Source: Chlorops oryzae (taxonomy: Eukaryota > Arthropoda > Insecta > Diptera > Chloropidae). From it: DNA of 64,000 nt. Each line of letters starts with the position of its first letter. The first letter of the stretch is position 1. Below, one piece after another: positions 53,811 through 64,000 of the stretch. The translations under genes and the position numbers were made by a program. The stretch spans positions 107,753,406 to 107,817,405 of the forward strand of contig CM035807.1 in assembly GCA_020466095.1 (NCBI GenBank). Reading direction: 5' to 3'. The notes under the pieces are model-generated. The model worked only from the letters and a program-made list of their open reading frames with translations. It was not told where the DNA came from and searched no databases.

Positions 53811-56598
53811 GTTGGCCTTTATTTGTAAACTTGTGAAATTGTTGTTCTAAATATGACCCTCTTGTTTTAAAACCAGAGAAATGCTGTACCCAAATCATAT
53901 CCTATAGTATTCAGCAATATCCAAAGTTTATTCTTTCGAAGAAAAAAGATTAATAGCGCTTAAGAAGTCGGTTTTTTTTAAATTAGCGTTTTTTTGAATT
54001 AGTATGAAAATCGGGGGTCAAATTTTTCCACACGGTTGACTTTCTATAAAAATTGATTTTCTAAGAAAGTTTATAAATTTTTTTTTCTCAAGTTCTAATT
54101 TTTCCTTTAAGGGGATCTTCTCATTGAGCAACTTTTTTTCGACTTTTTTTTGTTTCATTTATTTATAGCTTGGGTAGTTGTGAATATGCCCCTAAAAGGA
54201 TTTTTTGAAATTCGAAATAGTTTAGAGGATATAGCCTTCTTTGTCGAGCAAGATCTGCGCTAAAACGAGTAATTTTTGCGTTGCTTCAAACTTTAAACGC
54301 GTTTATCTCGAAACCACGTTTTTCGAACTGGCGGCCATGATATCTCCAGTTCAACTGAACCGATTTGCATGAAACAAAGTGGAATCGACGCAAAATTGTC
54401 ACCGTTCTCGGGTGAAAGTCGACTATAATTTAAAAATATTTTTTTCTATTTTTTTTTTTACACTAAACTACAAAAAAAAGCCCGAAATTGAAATTTTTTT
54501 TTGGGTGGCCGCCATTTTGTCAAAAAAAATCACAAAATTAAGCTTGAGGACGCTCCGGAGACCCGGAATCGTGGCCGCCGTGACGGCACCTTTTTTTTCA
54601 CCACCAACTTTGAAGTCTCATTACTTTTTGAACAGCCCACGTATCGAGGCAAAAAAAATTTTTTTATTTACTTTGAACCTTTTGTAATACAATAAATAAA
54701 AAAAGTTTTCAATTATTCTTTGCGTTTTCAAATAAGAATTTTTTTAAAAAGGGTCCAAAAAACGGGTTTTCAATGAGAAGACCCCCTTAAAACCCCTTCA
54801 CACTACTATCATACGCCATTGAATTTTATCTTGATCAGAAAAAATTACCGATTTTTTTCTAAAACAAAAAAGTTATAATTTTTATATAGAAATTTTAAAT
54901 TTCTAAAATTTTAACTTTACCTATGAATTAAAAATTTGAAAAAATTTACTTAAAAATCAGCAGCATAATATGTGTTTTGCTGGTTAGGAAAAATTATCAG
55001 AAGCCTTTGCATTCTCATGTTACAGCTGGGGTCATATTTAGACACGATTCAGATTTACCCCACTTTCCCCTACCTATTTGCTTAATTAATTTTATTTGCT
55101 AGTATATTAACAAGTCTATATTTTACTACATTTTAATTATTGGACATTAAAGAGCTCAACGCTGTTAAAGTCAATTGAAAGGAAGTAACGAGCTGATTCT
55201 TTTGAAGAAAGGAAATCAGAGTTGAAGTTTCGATGACAGGTCGACAGGCATATAGAAAATGTGTGACTTAAATTCAACCCCGTGAGTCCGATTACTTGTA
55301 ATTAGCGTATGCGTTCAAGTAGCGAAAGTAAGTCAAACTACTTCTTTGTTTTTTCTACATGTGTTTGGTATAGGAAATTTACTTGCTGCTTTAGAGCATA
55401 ATGCCCTTAAGGGGTTATATGCAGTTAGAATTTAAAAGGAAATCGATTTTATTTAAGTAAGTATATTTTTTTAATAATTTCAAGAAAATCCGATAAATAT
55501 TTTCGAAGATATACCTGAATTTCTAAGGCCACATAAATTTTAGAAATGTAGGTAAGTACATAGATAGTAGGTACTTCAAACGTGTTCTTCTCAAATCGAT
55601 ATTTTCAAAATCAACTTCTCAGAAATGACTCAACTGATCGGTCTCTTTAGCCCTTCTTAGATATATTCTTCAGGTATTGAACGGAAGAAGAAAATTTTTT
55701 ACTAATATTTTTAAACAATTCAGAGAGAAATTTTTAGTTAAAAACGAAAATATTTTCAGATGGACGCAATTTTGTCAAAAATCCAAAATTTTTACTATTC
55801 ATTCTTTCAATAAAAACTGAGACAGATCGGTTGAGTCATTTCTGAGAATCGAGATCACTGCCAAGCGCCTTTTTTGAGGTAATTCGGGACATCGTCTAAA
55901 CGAGCGGTACACATCAATATTTTTACATGATCGACGCGCTATTGTAATCCCGAAAGCAGGCTCTATTTGAATTATCTTCACTTGTAATTAATAAACAAAA
56001 ACTGTTTCTACAAAAAACATCATAAAAACAGGCTTCTTTTTAGCCTCGCAAACTGCGAATGCCCCCTAAAGAGATGGCATTGAGATGTGAAACATTTCTT
56101 TATTTTCTTAACATTGTTGAAGGGCGAAACCGTCGCAACCCTTTGATGACAGAAAAAAAAAAATATTTCTGATTTCAAATTCCTAACAAAATCTGTTGCC
56201 ACTGTTGCCAGGGGAATATTCCCTTGACTGTCTCAAAACAAGGCCGAAATTCCCTAAAATTCATTTTGAAAGCTTCTAAAAACAAGAACTTGGTCCCATA
56301 AAGTCTAATACAATTTTACCTGACCACTTTCTCTGCTCTAAGATTTCACTAAATATGATCAATATCTTTTAATTTAAGTTAGATTCCCCTAAAATGTCAA
56401 AAGTGTCTCTTGCTCGAAATTATGGAAATGATCCTCGGCGTTCTTTATAATATCGGAGACAATCTGAATACATAAATTAATAGATATCACTATATGGTGT
56501 ACAAATTGTAATGTCTGACTCATAAGAGTTTAAAATGTTAACAAAATCTCCTCACATATATTGTTATGTTTAATTTCTTGAGCTATGTAATTTTAATT

Positions 56599-57262
56599 CA
56601 GTCGAAACTCTAATTGACGAACTCCTCTATAACGAATTTCTCTCTATAGCGATCCCCAGTTGCAAATTTTATGCTCTCCGGATTGATCATTTGAACATTC
56701 CCAGTTGGAAATTTTATGCTCTCTGAATTGATCATTTGAACATTCCTAAGCGAGGGATATCATGGACTTTTTCCATCACTTTTACACATCTAATTTGTTA
56801 GAGCATGACCGCTTTGGGTAGGCCTTCCCAATGCCTCTCATGAGCAGGCAGAAAGTGAGGTGTTCAAAAAATTTTTGGTTTTGCGTTTTGGTTTTGCTTT
56901 CGCTTTTAAATTTTAGTTCAATCCTGAAAATATGCTACTTTTTGATAAAAAAAAAAAAACAAACGCTATTCTTTGAACACATCCCTTTTTCCCTGCTCAA
57001 TGACTGCCAAGAGAACTAATGCCTATTGACAGTGCTTGGGATAGTTCAAGAAAAGACAATATAATATTGTCTTTGGTTCAAGTGATGCATTTCTTAGTAG
57101 AGGACTTCCCCTTATTTGCAACTGGGGAATCTTCTCATAGCTTTTTCGCTACATTTTTAATGCCTTTTCTTCTCCTTGTAACGACTTCTCTCCATAACAA
57201 ATTCTCATTGCAACGAATTATTTTTCCGGTCCCTTGAAATTCGTTTTAGAGAGTTTCGACTG
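56599..57262. mobile_element. pogo-like DNA element, non-autonomous
   Basis: The left end CAGTCGAAACTCTAATTGACG (with CTCTATAACGAATTTCTC) and the right end AACGAATTATTTTTCCGGTC...TCGTTTTAGAGAGTTTCGACTG form inverted termini starting CAGTCGAAACTCT. CAGT-type ends with CTATAACGAA are typical of pogo/Tigger elements. A 45-bp unit is tandemly doubled inside (56655-56744). No transposase frame. Confidence 0.65.
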
Positions 57263-58282
57263 TACTGAGGAACAGTTTTAAAGATATAAAAGTTTTTTGA
57301 AACAATTAACATACCTTGCTAACAATGTAGGAATTCAATTGTTTTTACCAACTCTCAGGGCAGTCGAAAAGCATAAGAACATAACAATGCGTTCGCTAAA
57401 CAGACGTACACACCTACTCATAAATATACTCATTTCTTTATTGCATATTTAGTACGAACGAGTTAGAAATTGAACCGCACGCTTTAACAGTTTGAGAACG
57501 ACTGCACGCTCTCACTTATTTTTCTATTTCTTTCATTCTTAATAAGGGTTGCCATATCATAATTTACAAAGTTGATATAAAATGGTACTTCGTTACAGCA
57601 GTGACTTATTTAGATGAATTAAAATTTAATATTTATATATAGTGAGTATAATAAATAACTTTTAGGCACATTTGCTACTACAAAATTCTTTGTTTTTCGG
57701 AAGGAAAATTTTTTTCGAAACAAACGTAGCAAACGGGCCTTAGAGATAAAGTAGGCAACTATGATAAAAGGTGAGTATGGTACATAATTGTCCTGGGTAC
57801 TATCTACCTACTACATACATACATATATGACCTTATCTGTTGTCTTAAATGCGGTAGGTACTTACAAGAAGTGATTGTGATTTCGATTTCATTCGCGCTT
57901 CTATAAACACATCGTTAAGTGTCGATGCTCGGAGTGCTATCATCGAAGAAAAAAAAAAAAACAAAAAAAAAACAATAACAGCTCAAGAAGAAGATTGCAT
58001 TTTGACAAAATAATTCAATTATAAATGTGCTTATATTTGCATTAACGTTTCGTTGTCTCTGCTGTGCGTACCTATAATCTGATCTCGGTGAGTGGCGTAA
58101 AACTACAAAAGCACTTTAAGAATTTGCAATTAGATCAGTTGACAGAAAAATCCATCCATCCAACTATCGGTTGATTTGATGCGCCGAGTGTTCTGTATAT
58201 TTTAATGTTTTATTTTCTAATTACCATACAGATATACCAAGGGATATCAAAATATCAAACGGCCTATAGAAACGAGAGCAAT

Positions 58283-61163
58283 ATGAGTGAATATGTTCCC
58301 ACGTTGCCATGCATTCGGACACTTTTTATGCTCTTCAATGTGGTCTTTTGGGTGAGAAACCTTTTGCGGATTTGGAAGACTGATATCTAAAGTCTTTAAG
58401 TGCATTGGAAATATTTTTTTTTTTTTAGGTTTCGGGTCTCGCAATCGTTTGGGCCGGAATTTGGTTGCGTACGGATTTCGAAATTTATTTGAAAATTAAT
58501 AAAAACTACTCCGATTGGGCTCCGTATATTCTCATAACGATCGGTACCATAATAATTTTTGTGTCGTTATTGGCATGTACCTGCATTGTGAAAGTTCAGC
58601 CGACTATGCTGGTTATTGTGAGTATTTTTTTTTTTAATTTTATTTCTTGAGATTTTTGGGTGAAAAAAAAATGACATACAGTGGGAACTCTCTGTAAAGA
58701 ATTCCTCCATTGAGAATTTTCTCTATAACGAACGATCCCTCAAATTCGTTTTAGAGGCTTTTGACTTTATTTAGAATAGTCCAGGGGCGGACTGGGCCAA
58801 CGGGCAACCCCCAGTGAGCTGCATCTGGGATCAATACTCATAGAGTATTTAAAATTTTTTTTTCTTAGGTAACGGGGCCTCATTTTTCAAACGCCCGGTG
58901 GGCCCTTTGACCCCCAGTCCGCCCCTGGTACAGTCAGAATATTCTGCAGGAAAGTTTTTGTTTATCTTAGAAATTGTTTATGTTTAGGTACCATCAGTGG
59001 CGTGTCCAGAGAAAGAGTGCTTTGATAGTGCTTATATTTTCCACAGTGGTATATTGAACAATTATAAGATATTAACCCAAAAATTTTTGGGGGGGGGCTA
59101 GAGGAAGTTTAGATAGTTATGGACCAAAAACCAAAAAAATCCGAAAAATTCATGGCGTCCGATTTGGATGAAAATTTATATATAGAGTAAGTGAAAAATT
59201 CTAAGAATTTTGGCGTCAAAATATTTCATAAAACTGATTACAACTAGTCTTGTTTGGGTCTAGTTCCAAACTGGTCCAAAAAGGACCAGTTTTTTGAAAA
59301 AATTTTAGTGCTAAAATTCTTGGAATTTTTCACTTATTCTGTATATAAATTTTCATCCAAATCAGACGCCATGAGTTTTTCGGATTTTTTTGGTTTTTTG
59401 ATCCATAACTATCTAAACTTCCTCTAGCCCCCCCGCCCCAAAAAAATTTTTGGGTTAATATCTTATAATTGTTCAATATACCATTATGGAAAATATAAGC
59501 ACTATCAAAGCACTCTTTCTCTGGACACGCCACTAGGTCCCATGGATTTGATTTCGGCAAGCATTTTGAGGGACCTATTAGGTTTAATAAGGTTAAGTTG
59601 GCTGTCCCCCTTAGGTCTTTAGTTCGCTAAAATGAAACGCCAACAAACAAGTCTCGAAGAGAATACTTTGTCTCATCTGACAGGCAGGCCCGTAGAGAGA
59701 AATTTGGGGCCCGGGGGATTTTTTCCGGGGTCCTCACAGAAATGTGTGTCAAAAAAAAAAACAAAAATTCCCATGCCAATTGTGGGCCCCTTCAGAAAGC
59801 CCGGGCCCGGGGGAAGATCCCCCTTTTCTCGCCCCTCTCTACAGGCCTGCTGACAGGAACTTTCTGACAGGAACTCTCTAAGGATTGTGCCCTGAGCGGC
59901 GAAAGATCGTTCACTCCTCAAACACCTACAACTTCGTTAAATTTGGGTATGCATCAATAGCCCCTCATAAATTTAAGAAATCTTTTCAGACGTCCGATGT
60001 GTTCAATTTCAATCATATAAACTATATCATGTAATCTCAGGAGCCGTTTCTATTTTGGCTCTTTTCACCACGGTCTTAGGGTACCACCAAAATGAGCATT
60101 GTACGGAGGTACTCACCAAAAGTATTCTCTCATCCAGCCTCTTTTGCCTGCCGAGTAACTATCTCTTTCTAACTGGCGCGAAACAGTACACCACGCAATA
60201 TCTCTGAGAGTGATATAAATATTTATATATGATTTCAATAAAGCTAATCACGAAATCTCAGAACGTATCCTCTGTGTTGAGATATAAAATTTTCGAGGCA
60301 TCTCTCACCACAATAGTCTTTAATAAACAAATAACAGAAACAAAAAGACCATAAAAATTAGCACATAAATTTTGTGTTGAGATTAAAATTTTCGATTTGC
60401 TACAATGTTCTTTAAAAAATTAAACGAGATCTGAGGCTATTTTTGAACATAAATCAGTTGGAAAAGAATTTTGATAAATTTGTTTTCAGTATGGCGGCTT
60501 CCTTATCACCATGATTTATACGTTGATATCACTTTCTGTTTACATCTATACGTACAAAAATGATTTAATTGATGGCACTGCAACCGGTCTAGGACATGAG
60601 CTGAAAGGCTATGAACTTTATTCGAATTACGGAAATAATCTGACAGCGATTGACAAAATTCAAAGAAAATGTAAGTATGTATATTGATGCCAGATTTGCG
60701 ATATTGAAAACATGCGAACATATGAAACCATTTACAATCGAAAGCGCAGTTGATTGAAACCGCTTTCATACGATTGCATCTGTTCAATTATTTCATCATT
60801 AAATATTCTTGTAGCTTAACTGTTGTGGAAAAGACAACTATTTGGACTGGAAAAGAGGTAATTTACCGAATTCATGTTGCCAGGCGAATGATTACAATGA
60901 GCCGTGCACCGGTAGAGCCAAGAGTCTTAACAAAGTGGTATGTCAATTCGGATATAAAAATACATAAATAATTAAATTTAATTTTTCTCCACATCGATTC
61001 GAAGGGCTGTTTAACGAAATTGCATTATCTAATAAATACAAATTTCACGACATTGGGAGGAACGGCATCGGCGATTGCATTCTTTCCACTCTTCGGTACA
61101 GTTCTGGCCTTCGCATTGGCAATTATGGGCGGCAAAAAAGGCGGATACGAACAAATTGCTTAG
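58283..61163 (+). CDS. tetraspanin (spliced)
   Basis: A four-pass membrane scaffold of about 240 aa. Exons are 58283-58351 (ATG; MSEYVPTLPCIRTLFMLFNV then VFW, start of TM1), 58429-58617 (rest of TM1; TM2 PYILITIGTIIIFVSLLA), 60490-60670 (TM3 GGFLITMIYTLISLSVYIYT and start of the large loop), 60815-60937 (CCG motif LNCCGKDNYLDW, PNSCC) and 61005-61163 (GC, then TM4 ASAIAFFPLFGTVLAFALAI and tail GGYEQIA). The CCG, PxSCC, lone C and GC cysteines of the family are all present. Phases agree except at 60670/60815, where one A too many in the A-run (60666-60669) would explain the mismatch. Which tetraspanin subfamily is unclear. The 5' UTR is probably split, since an acceptor lies at 58231. Confidence 0.92.
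58679..58772. mobile_element. internally deleted pogo-like element
   Basis: TACAGTGGGAACTCTCTGTAAAG with CTCTATAACGAACGATCCCT faces CAAATTCGTTTTAGAGGCTTTTGACTTTA, a short relative of 56599-57262. Confidence 0.55.
58782..58927. mobile_element. hAT-like MITE, CAGGGGCGGACTGGG termini
   Basis: CAGGGGCGGACTGGG at the left is exactly inverted at the right (CCCAGTCCGCCCCTG). The flanking 8-mers GAATAGTC and GTACAGTC match at 6 of 8 positions, a decayed target duplication. 146 bp. Confidence 0.75.
58995..59535. mobile_element. foldback hAT-like MITE, CAGTGGCGTGTCC termini, copy A
   Basis: Two arms of about 260 bp: CAGTGGCGTGTCCAGAGAAA... inverted as ...TTTCTCTGGACACGCCACTA. Flanking 8-mers GGTACCAT (58987-58994) and GGTCCCAT (59536-59543) differ at one base. 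Related to the copy at 46520-46945. Confidence 0.8.
59685..59849. mobile_element. hAT-like MITE with perfect 8-bp target duplication
   Basis: CAGGCCCGTAGAGAG faces CTCTCTACAGGCCTG. CTGACAGG flanks both ends (59677-59684 and 59850-59857). GC-rich interior, 165 bp, no coding. Looks recently inserted. Confidence 0.83.
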
Positions 61164-61349
61164 CATTGTTTAATGTAAATGAAACTCGATACATCTATTT
61201 TTGGTTTTTATAATAAATAATTTAGTGTGAAAATTAATGAGGTATATATAACGGCGATTAAGCGTACAGACACAGTTCTATTAAATTAAAAAAAAAAAAT
61301 TAAGTACAAATTAAATTATTAACAGAAGCATTTGAGTCCGAATTTCGTG
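61164..61349. other. shared 3' region of the convergent tetraspanin and GPCR genes
   Basis: 186 bp between the two opposed stop codons. AATAAA at 61212-61217 serves the plus-strand tetraspanin. The 3' UTRs of the two genes must overlap or be very short. Confidence 0.6.
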
Positions 61350-62323
61350 TTAAAACGGTGACTGCTTGACAGCGGCACTGGACAATAGCGACGAATTGCC
61401 ATCGACACAATTAAGGCGTGTCGTTGATACACTTCTTGAATAGGTCGAATGTGTGCCCATCGTTACATTTTGCATTGTTCGTGTGCTGTCCTTGGCCCGG
61501 AGACCTGATTTGATGTTAAGAAAAATATATTAGCGCATTGGGAAATGGTTTAATCTTGCACAGCGAATTGAATTCTCTTTAGTTACTACACCCAAGGATA
61601 GCCACATACATAAAGAAATATATGCGTTTATTGAAAAATTAATAAAATAAAAAAAACCAATGAAGAGTAAAATGAAAGAAAAAGGATATTTGACGCTCAC
61701 CCATTTTCTCCAGAGCCGAGTCCCAGACTCGTTTTTTAAAGACGAAAATGAAAAATACGAAAACACCCAGGAGCACATTGAACGAATCACTGATGGCCCA
61801 GAAAAATGTCTTTTTATGATCATAGAAAAGTATGCTCAGCAATTCCAGCAGCCATGTTATGCCCATGACAATGATCAGTTTTGTGTTCATAGCAAATCGT
61901 GCCTTGTCAACGAAAAAGCGACGCTTCAGAACTGGCTTATCCATATTTGAGCTCTGCATCCGGAATATCTCACGCTTAACTCGATTACAGTATCGCAGCG
62001 TCAGCGTAAAGAGTACGAGATTAAACAGGAATAGTATACCGACTGGTCCGGAAAAGAACAGCAAATTCGCCGAACCGGCAGCATCGTCTAAGGAAAATTT
62101 TTAAAAATTTCAAATCGCTCGATTATGACTTTATTTGGACTTACAGGTGAACCAGCAACGTCCGTGACCAAAATTTGGTTGTAAATTTTCACTGAGCACA
62201 TTCGATTTGGTCAATGATACCGTTAGGAGTGTCAGCGTGGTCGGCAGACCCCATCCGTATGCGGAGTATAGAAGAAATCTTTTGCTGTGGGTGCTTTGGA
62301 TGTTGTGCTTTCTTCTCGTAGAA
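61350..62323 (-). CDS. methuselah-like class B GPCR, 3' part
   Basis: Minus-strand exons in transcript order: 62323-62145 (ends ...SKRFLLYSAYGWGLPTTLT, TM, then NFGHGRCWFT), 62087-61701 (YDAAGSANLLFFSGPVGILF, TM5; basic loop; TKLIIVMGITWLLELLSILF, TM6; DSFNVLLGVFVFFIFVF, TM7; KKRVWDSALEKMG) and 61504-61350 (cytosolic tail LRAKDSTRTMQNVTMGTHST... to KQSPF, stop TAA). The F-SGP(V)GILFLFN and GITWLLE blocks are typical of Methuselah receptors. Phases agree (1 and 1). The first boundary (62323) is tentative. Upstream exons with the ectodomain and TM1-TM3 were not found and lie at higher coordinates, probably beyond the window or past the repeats. Confidence 0.85.
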
Positions 62324-63540
62324 CTTCAATGCGAAAGATTTGACAATTTTTTTTTTTTTAACAAAAAGTGATATAATAGACTGGTTTGTATATTTCTGTG
62401 GCCATATGGAAGATATTAGCATAATTCGAAATGTGCCAGAATTGAGTTAATCGCTAAGGACCTATAATAATCCCATAGTGCTGATGTGATTTGGACTTAC
62501 TTTCAACCCAAAAAACTTTTTGAGCCTTAAAGAAATCATACATATATGAATTCTGATTCGGAGTCGGCTCTTTTAGCTCTTTCGATTTCAAACACCGAAT
62601 GAGTCCACATAAGAGTCTTTCTTATAATTCTTTCCGAACTCATATCTGACTCTAATTTCTTTTCAAATGAAAGTCTTATATGATTCATTTTGTACTCATT
62701 TCGGACTCCTATTTCGAAGCCTCATATTTATCACTTATTTCGGACTCATTTCAGAGTCATATTTCCGAGTCTAATATCATGTAAAAATTTCGGACTTATT
62801 AATAGAGGTCTAAAGTTCCTGGGTAATATTCTCTATTCAATTTGGAATTTTCTTTATGCTGAACGAATATGATCGTGCTTTTCCTTACCAATTTTGGGTG
62901 AATATTCTCCAAATTCATTGCTTGGCCAAGTTGTGCCTATCATTAGTGCCTTGCAAACACAGAATCTTCGGGAATGCTTTTCATACCTATTTTGGTGAAA
63001 AGTCAATATTGACCAAATTGCATACTTTGCTTTCGATTTAGGTGGCTAAGCTGGCCTGACAGGAATTCAGGCAGCTTAAGGGTTGTTAGAAGGACTACCA
63101 AGGAACATTTCGCATGTAATGAACTTTTCCAAACTATAAGTCTAAGAGTGACTTCGTTTTAAAGTTATTCCATATGAAATATTTGAAGTATTGGTTTTGC
63201 AAAGCTAGACGCAATTTTAGAAAAAGGAGCTAGTCTAGTACCGCCCATTTTTTAAAAATTTTATCTGAAAGAGAGTCCAAACGAACTCTCGGGAGCATTC
63301 TAGCGATTATGAAACATTAATTTTGAGGTCCCGATTGTTACACTTTTTCCATGTTAGGCTTCGTGCACTTTCCTCCCGAGAAAGTGATCATTTAGAGCGT
63401 TTTAGGAGCTTTTTAGGAGCATTTTCTCTCCGGAAAAAGAGGCCCGTGTGGACCCTTTTTGTTGACTTAGCAGTTATTGGCGTAACTCTTCGAAATATTG
63501 ATGAATTTTCAGGTCGAAAATCGAATTACAAGTCATAGCC
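62324..63540. other. repeat-rich stretch upstream of the GPCR exons
   Basis: No coding seen on either strand. 62545-62800 is rich in GAGTC/GACTC words (see repeat entry). Confidence 0.55.
62545..62800. repeat. degenerate GACTC-rich repeat
   Basis: Words such as TTTCGGACTCATTT, CGGACTCCTATTTCG, TTTCAGAGTCATATTTCCGAGTC recur about every 20-30 bp, as TTTCGGACTC and its variants. Probably a decayed minisatellite or simple-repeat derivative. Confidence 0.5.
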
Positions 63541-64000
63541 ATTCTTAGCAGAAATCATACGCTTTCAAAGCCTAACTTGTGGGTATGTGGACACAGGGAC
63601 ATTAAAGGGAACTGTATAGCGGACGACCTTGCGAGAGCCGGTACAAAACTAGAAAACATTATAACGGAGCCTGAACTAGGTGTTCCTCTTACCTCAGTAA
63701 AATTTAAGATTAAATCTGATTTCTACAAGCAAGAGGTAGAGGAAGATTCCTGCCTCAACTCAAGGTTGATTTGGGTAGACCTAGACTACAAAAGGACCAG
63801 TCAACTCCTTGCCCTGTGCCGCGCTGACATAAGGCGTTTGGTCTTCATTATCACAGGTCACTGCCTAATTGGCAGGCACGCGGAACGCCTTGGCGTTCCC
63901 TACAATGACTTCTGTAGAAGTTGCAGATCAGGAGGAGGAAGAAGAAACGGTGAGCCACCTTATGTGTCACTGCCCGGGCCTGGCCAGGAGAAGATTCAAG
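63540..64000 (+). mobile_element. non-LTR retrotransposon fragment (RNase H and C-terminal cysteine region), runs off the window
   Basis: Translated on the plus strand it reads LWVCGHRDIKGNCIADDLAR, an RNase H core of the Jockey/I type, then a conserved downstream part (GHCLIGRHAERLGVPYNDFC and C..C residues). The frame shifts near 63932 (GGAGGAGGAAGAAG), after which EETVSHLMCHCPGLARRR is read. A damaged, 5'-truncated copy. The left boundary at about 63540 is approximate. Confidence 0.75.

Larger units (their letters stand above)
52193..58231. other. intergenic region between Schip1 and the tetraspanin
   Basis: 6 kb, no gene supported. Contains a foldback (52900-53810), AT-rich and homopolymer-rich repeat sequence (54000-55100), a GGGGTTATATGCAG repeat end (55412) and a pogo-like element (56599-57262). 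At 58087, CTCG|GTGAGT could be the donor of a noncoding first tetraspanin exon. Confidence 0.65.
58618..60489 (+). other. tetraspanin intron 2, packed with MITEs
   Basis: 1.9 kb containing four distinct transposon remnants (58679-58772, 58782-58927, 58995-59535, 59685-59849). No gene. Confidence 0.8.

Noticed and set aside
63323..63538. 71-codon frame near the right end as a gene
   Set aside because: No family resemblance; adjacent to a truncated retrotransposon and without splice or start context.

Overview
The window is AT-rich nuclear DNA from an insect, with spliced genes, short GT-AG introns of 54-70 bp alongside very long repeat-filled ones, and many small transposon copies. The predicted NompC protein is nearly collinear with my recollection of Drosophila NompC, so a higher fly (Schizophora) is the best guess. 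A tephritid would fit, but the sequence does not settle the species.

Layout. 1-399 is the 3' end of an unrecognised plus-strand gene. 3639-37137 is nompC, a TRPN mechanotransduction channel with a long ankyrin-repeat domain. It has about 17 constitutive coding exon positions, a 99-nt cassette exon, two alternative pore exons and two alternative C-termini. A small lysine-rich reading frame (36140-36416) lies inside the last nompC intron. 42433-about 45807 is a large, acidic, serine- and asparagine-rich protein gene that I do not recognise (called gene A here). 47918-52138 is Schip1, the schwannomin-interacting protein homologue. 58283-61163 is a tetraspanin. 61350-62323 (minus strand) is the 3' part of a methuselah-like class B GPCR, tail to tail with the tetraspanin. 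63540-64000 is the RNase H end of a non-LTR retrotransposon.

Mobile DNA fills the introns and gaps. Several copies have clear boundaries: a Transib-like element with a 5-bp CGTCG duplication and CACAGTG ends, a tRNA-like SINE with a 12-bp target duplication, three hAT-like MITEs packed into one tetraspanin intron (one with a perfect 8-bp duplication), a piggyBac-like TTAA element, a pogo-like element, and several long-arm foldback elements.

The genes share no evident pathway apart from roles in membrane, cytoskeletal or receptor biology. Five coding frameshifts in nompC and gene A are each explained by one missing C in a GCC context, and two or three more by an extra base in or beside an A-run. 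This looks like an incompletely polished consensus rather than gene decay. The most biologically interesting signals are the alternative pore exons and the turret cassette exon of nompC.
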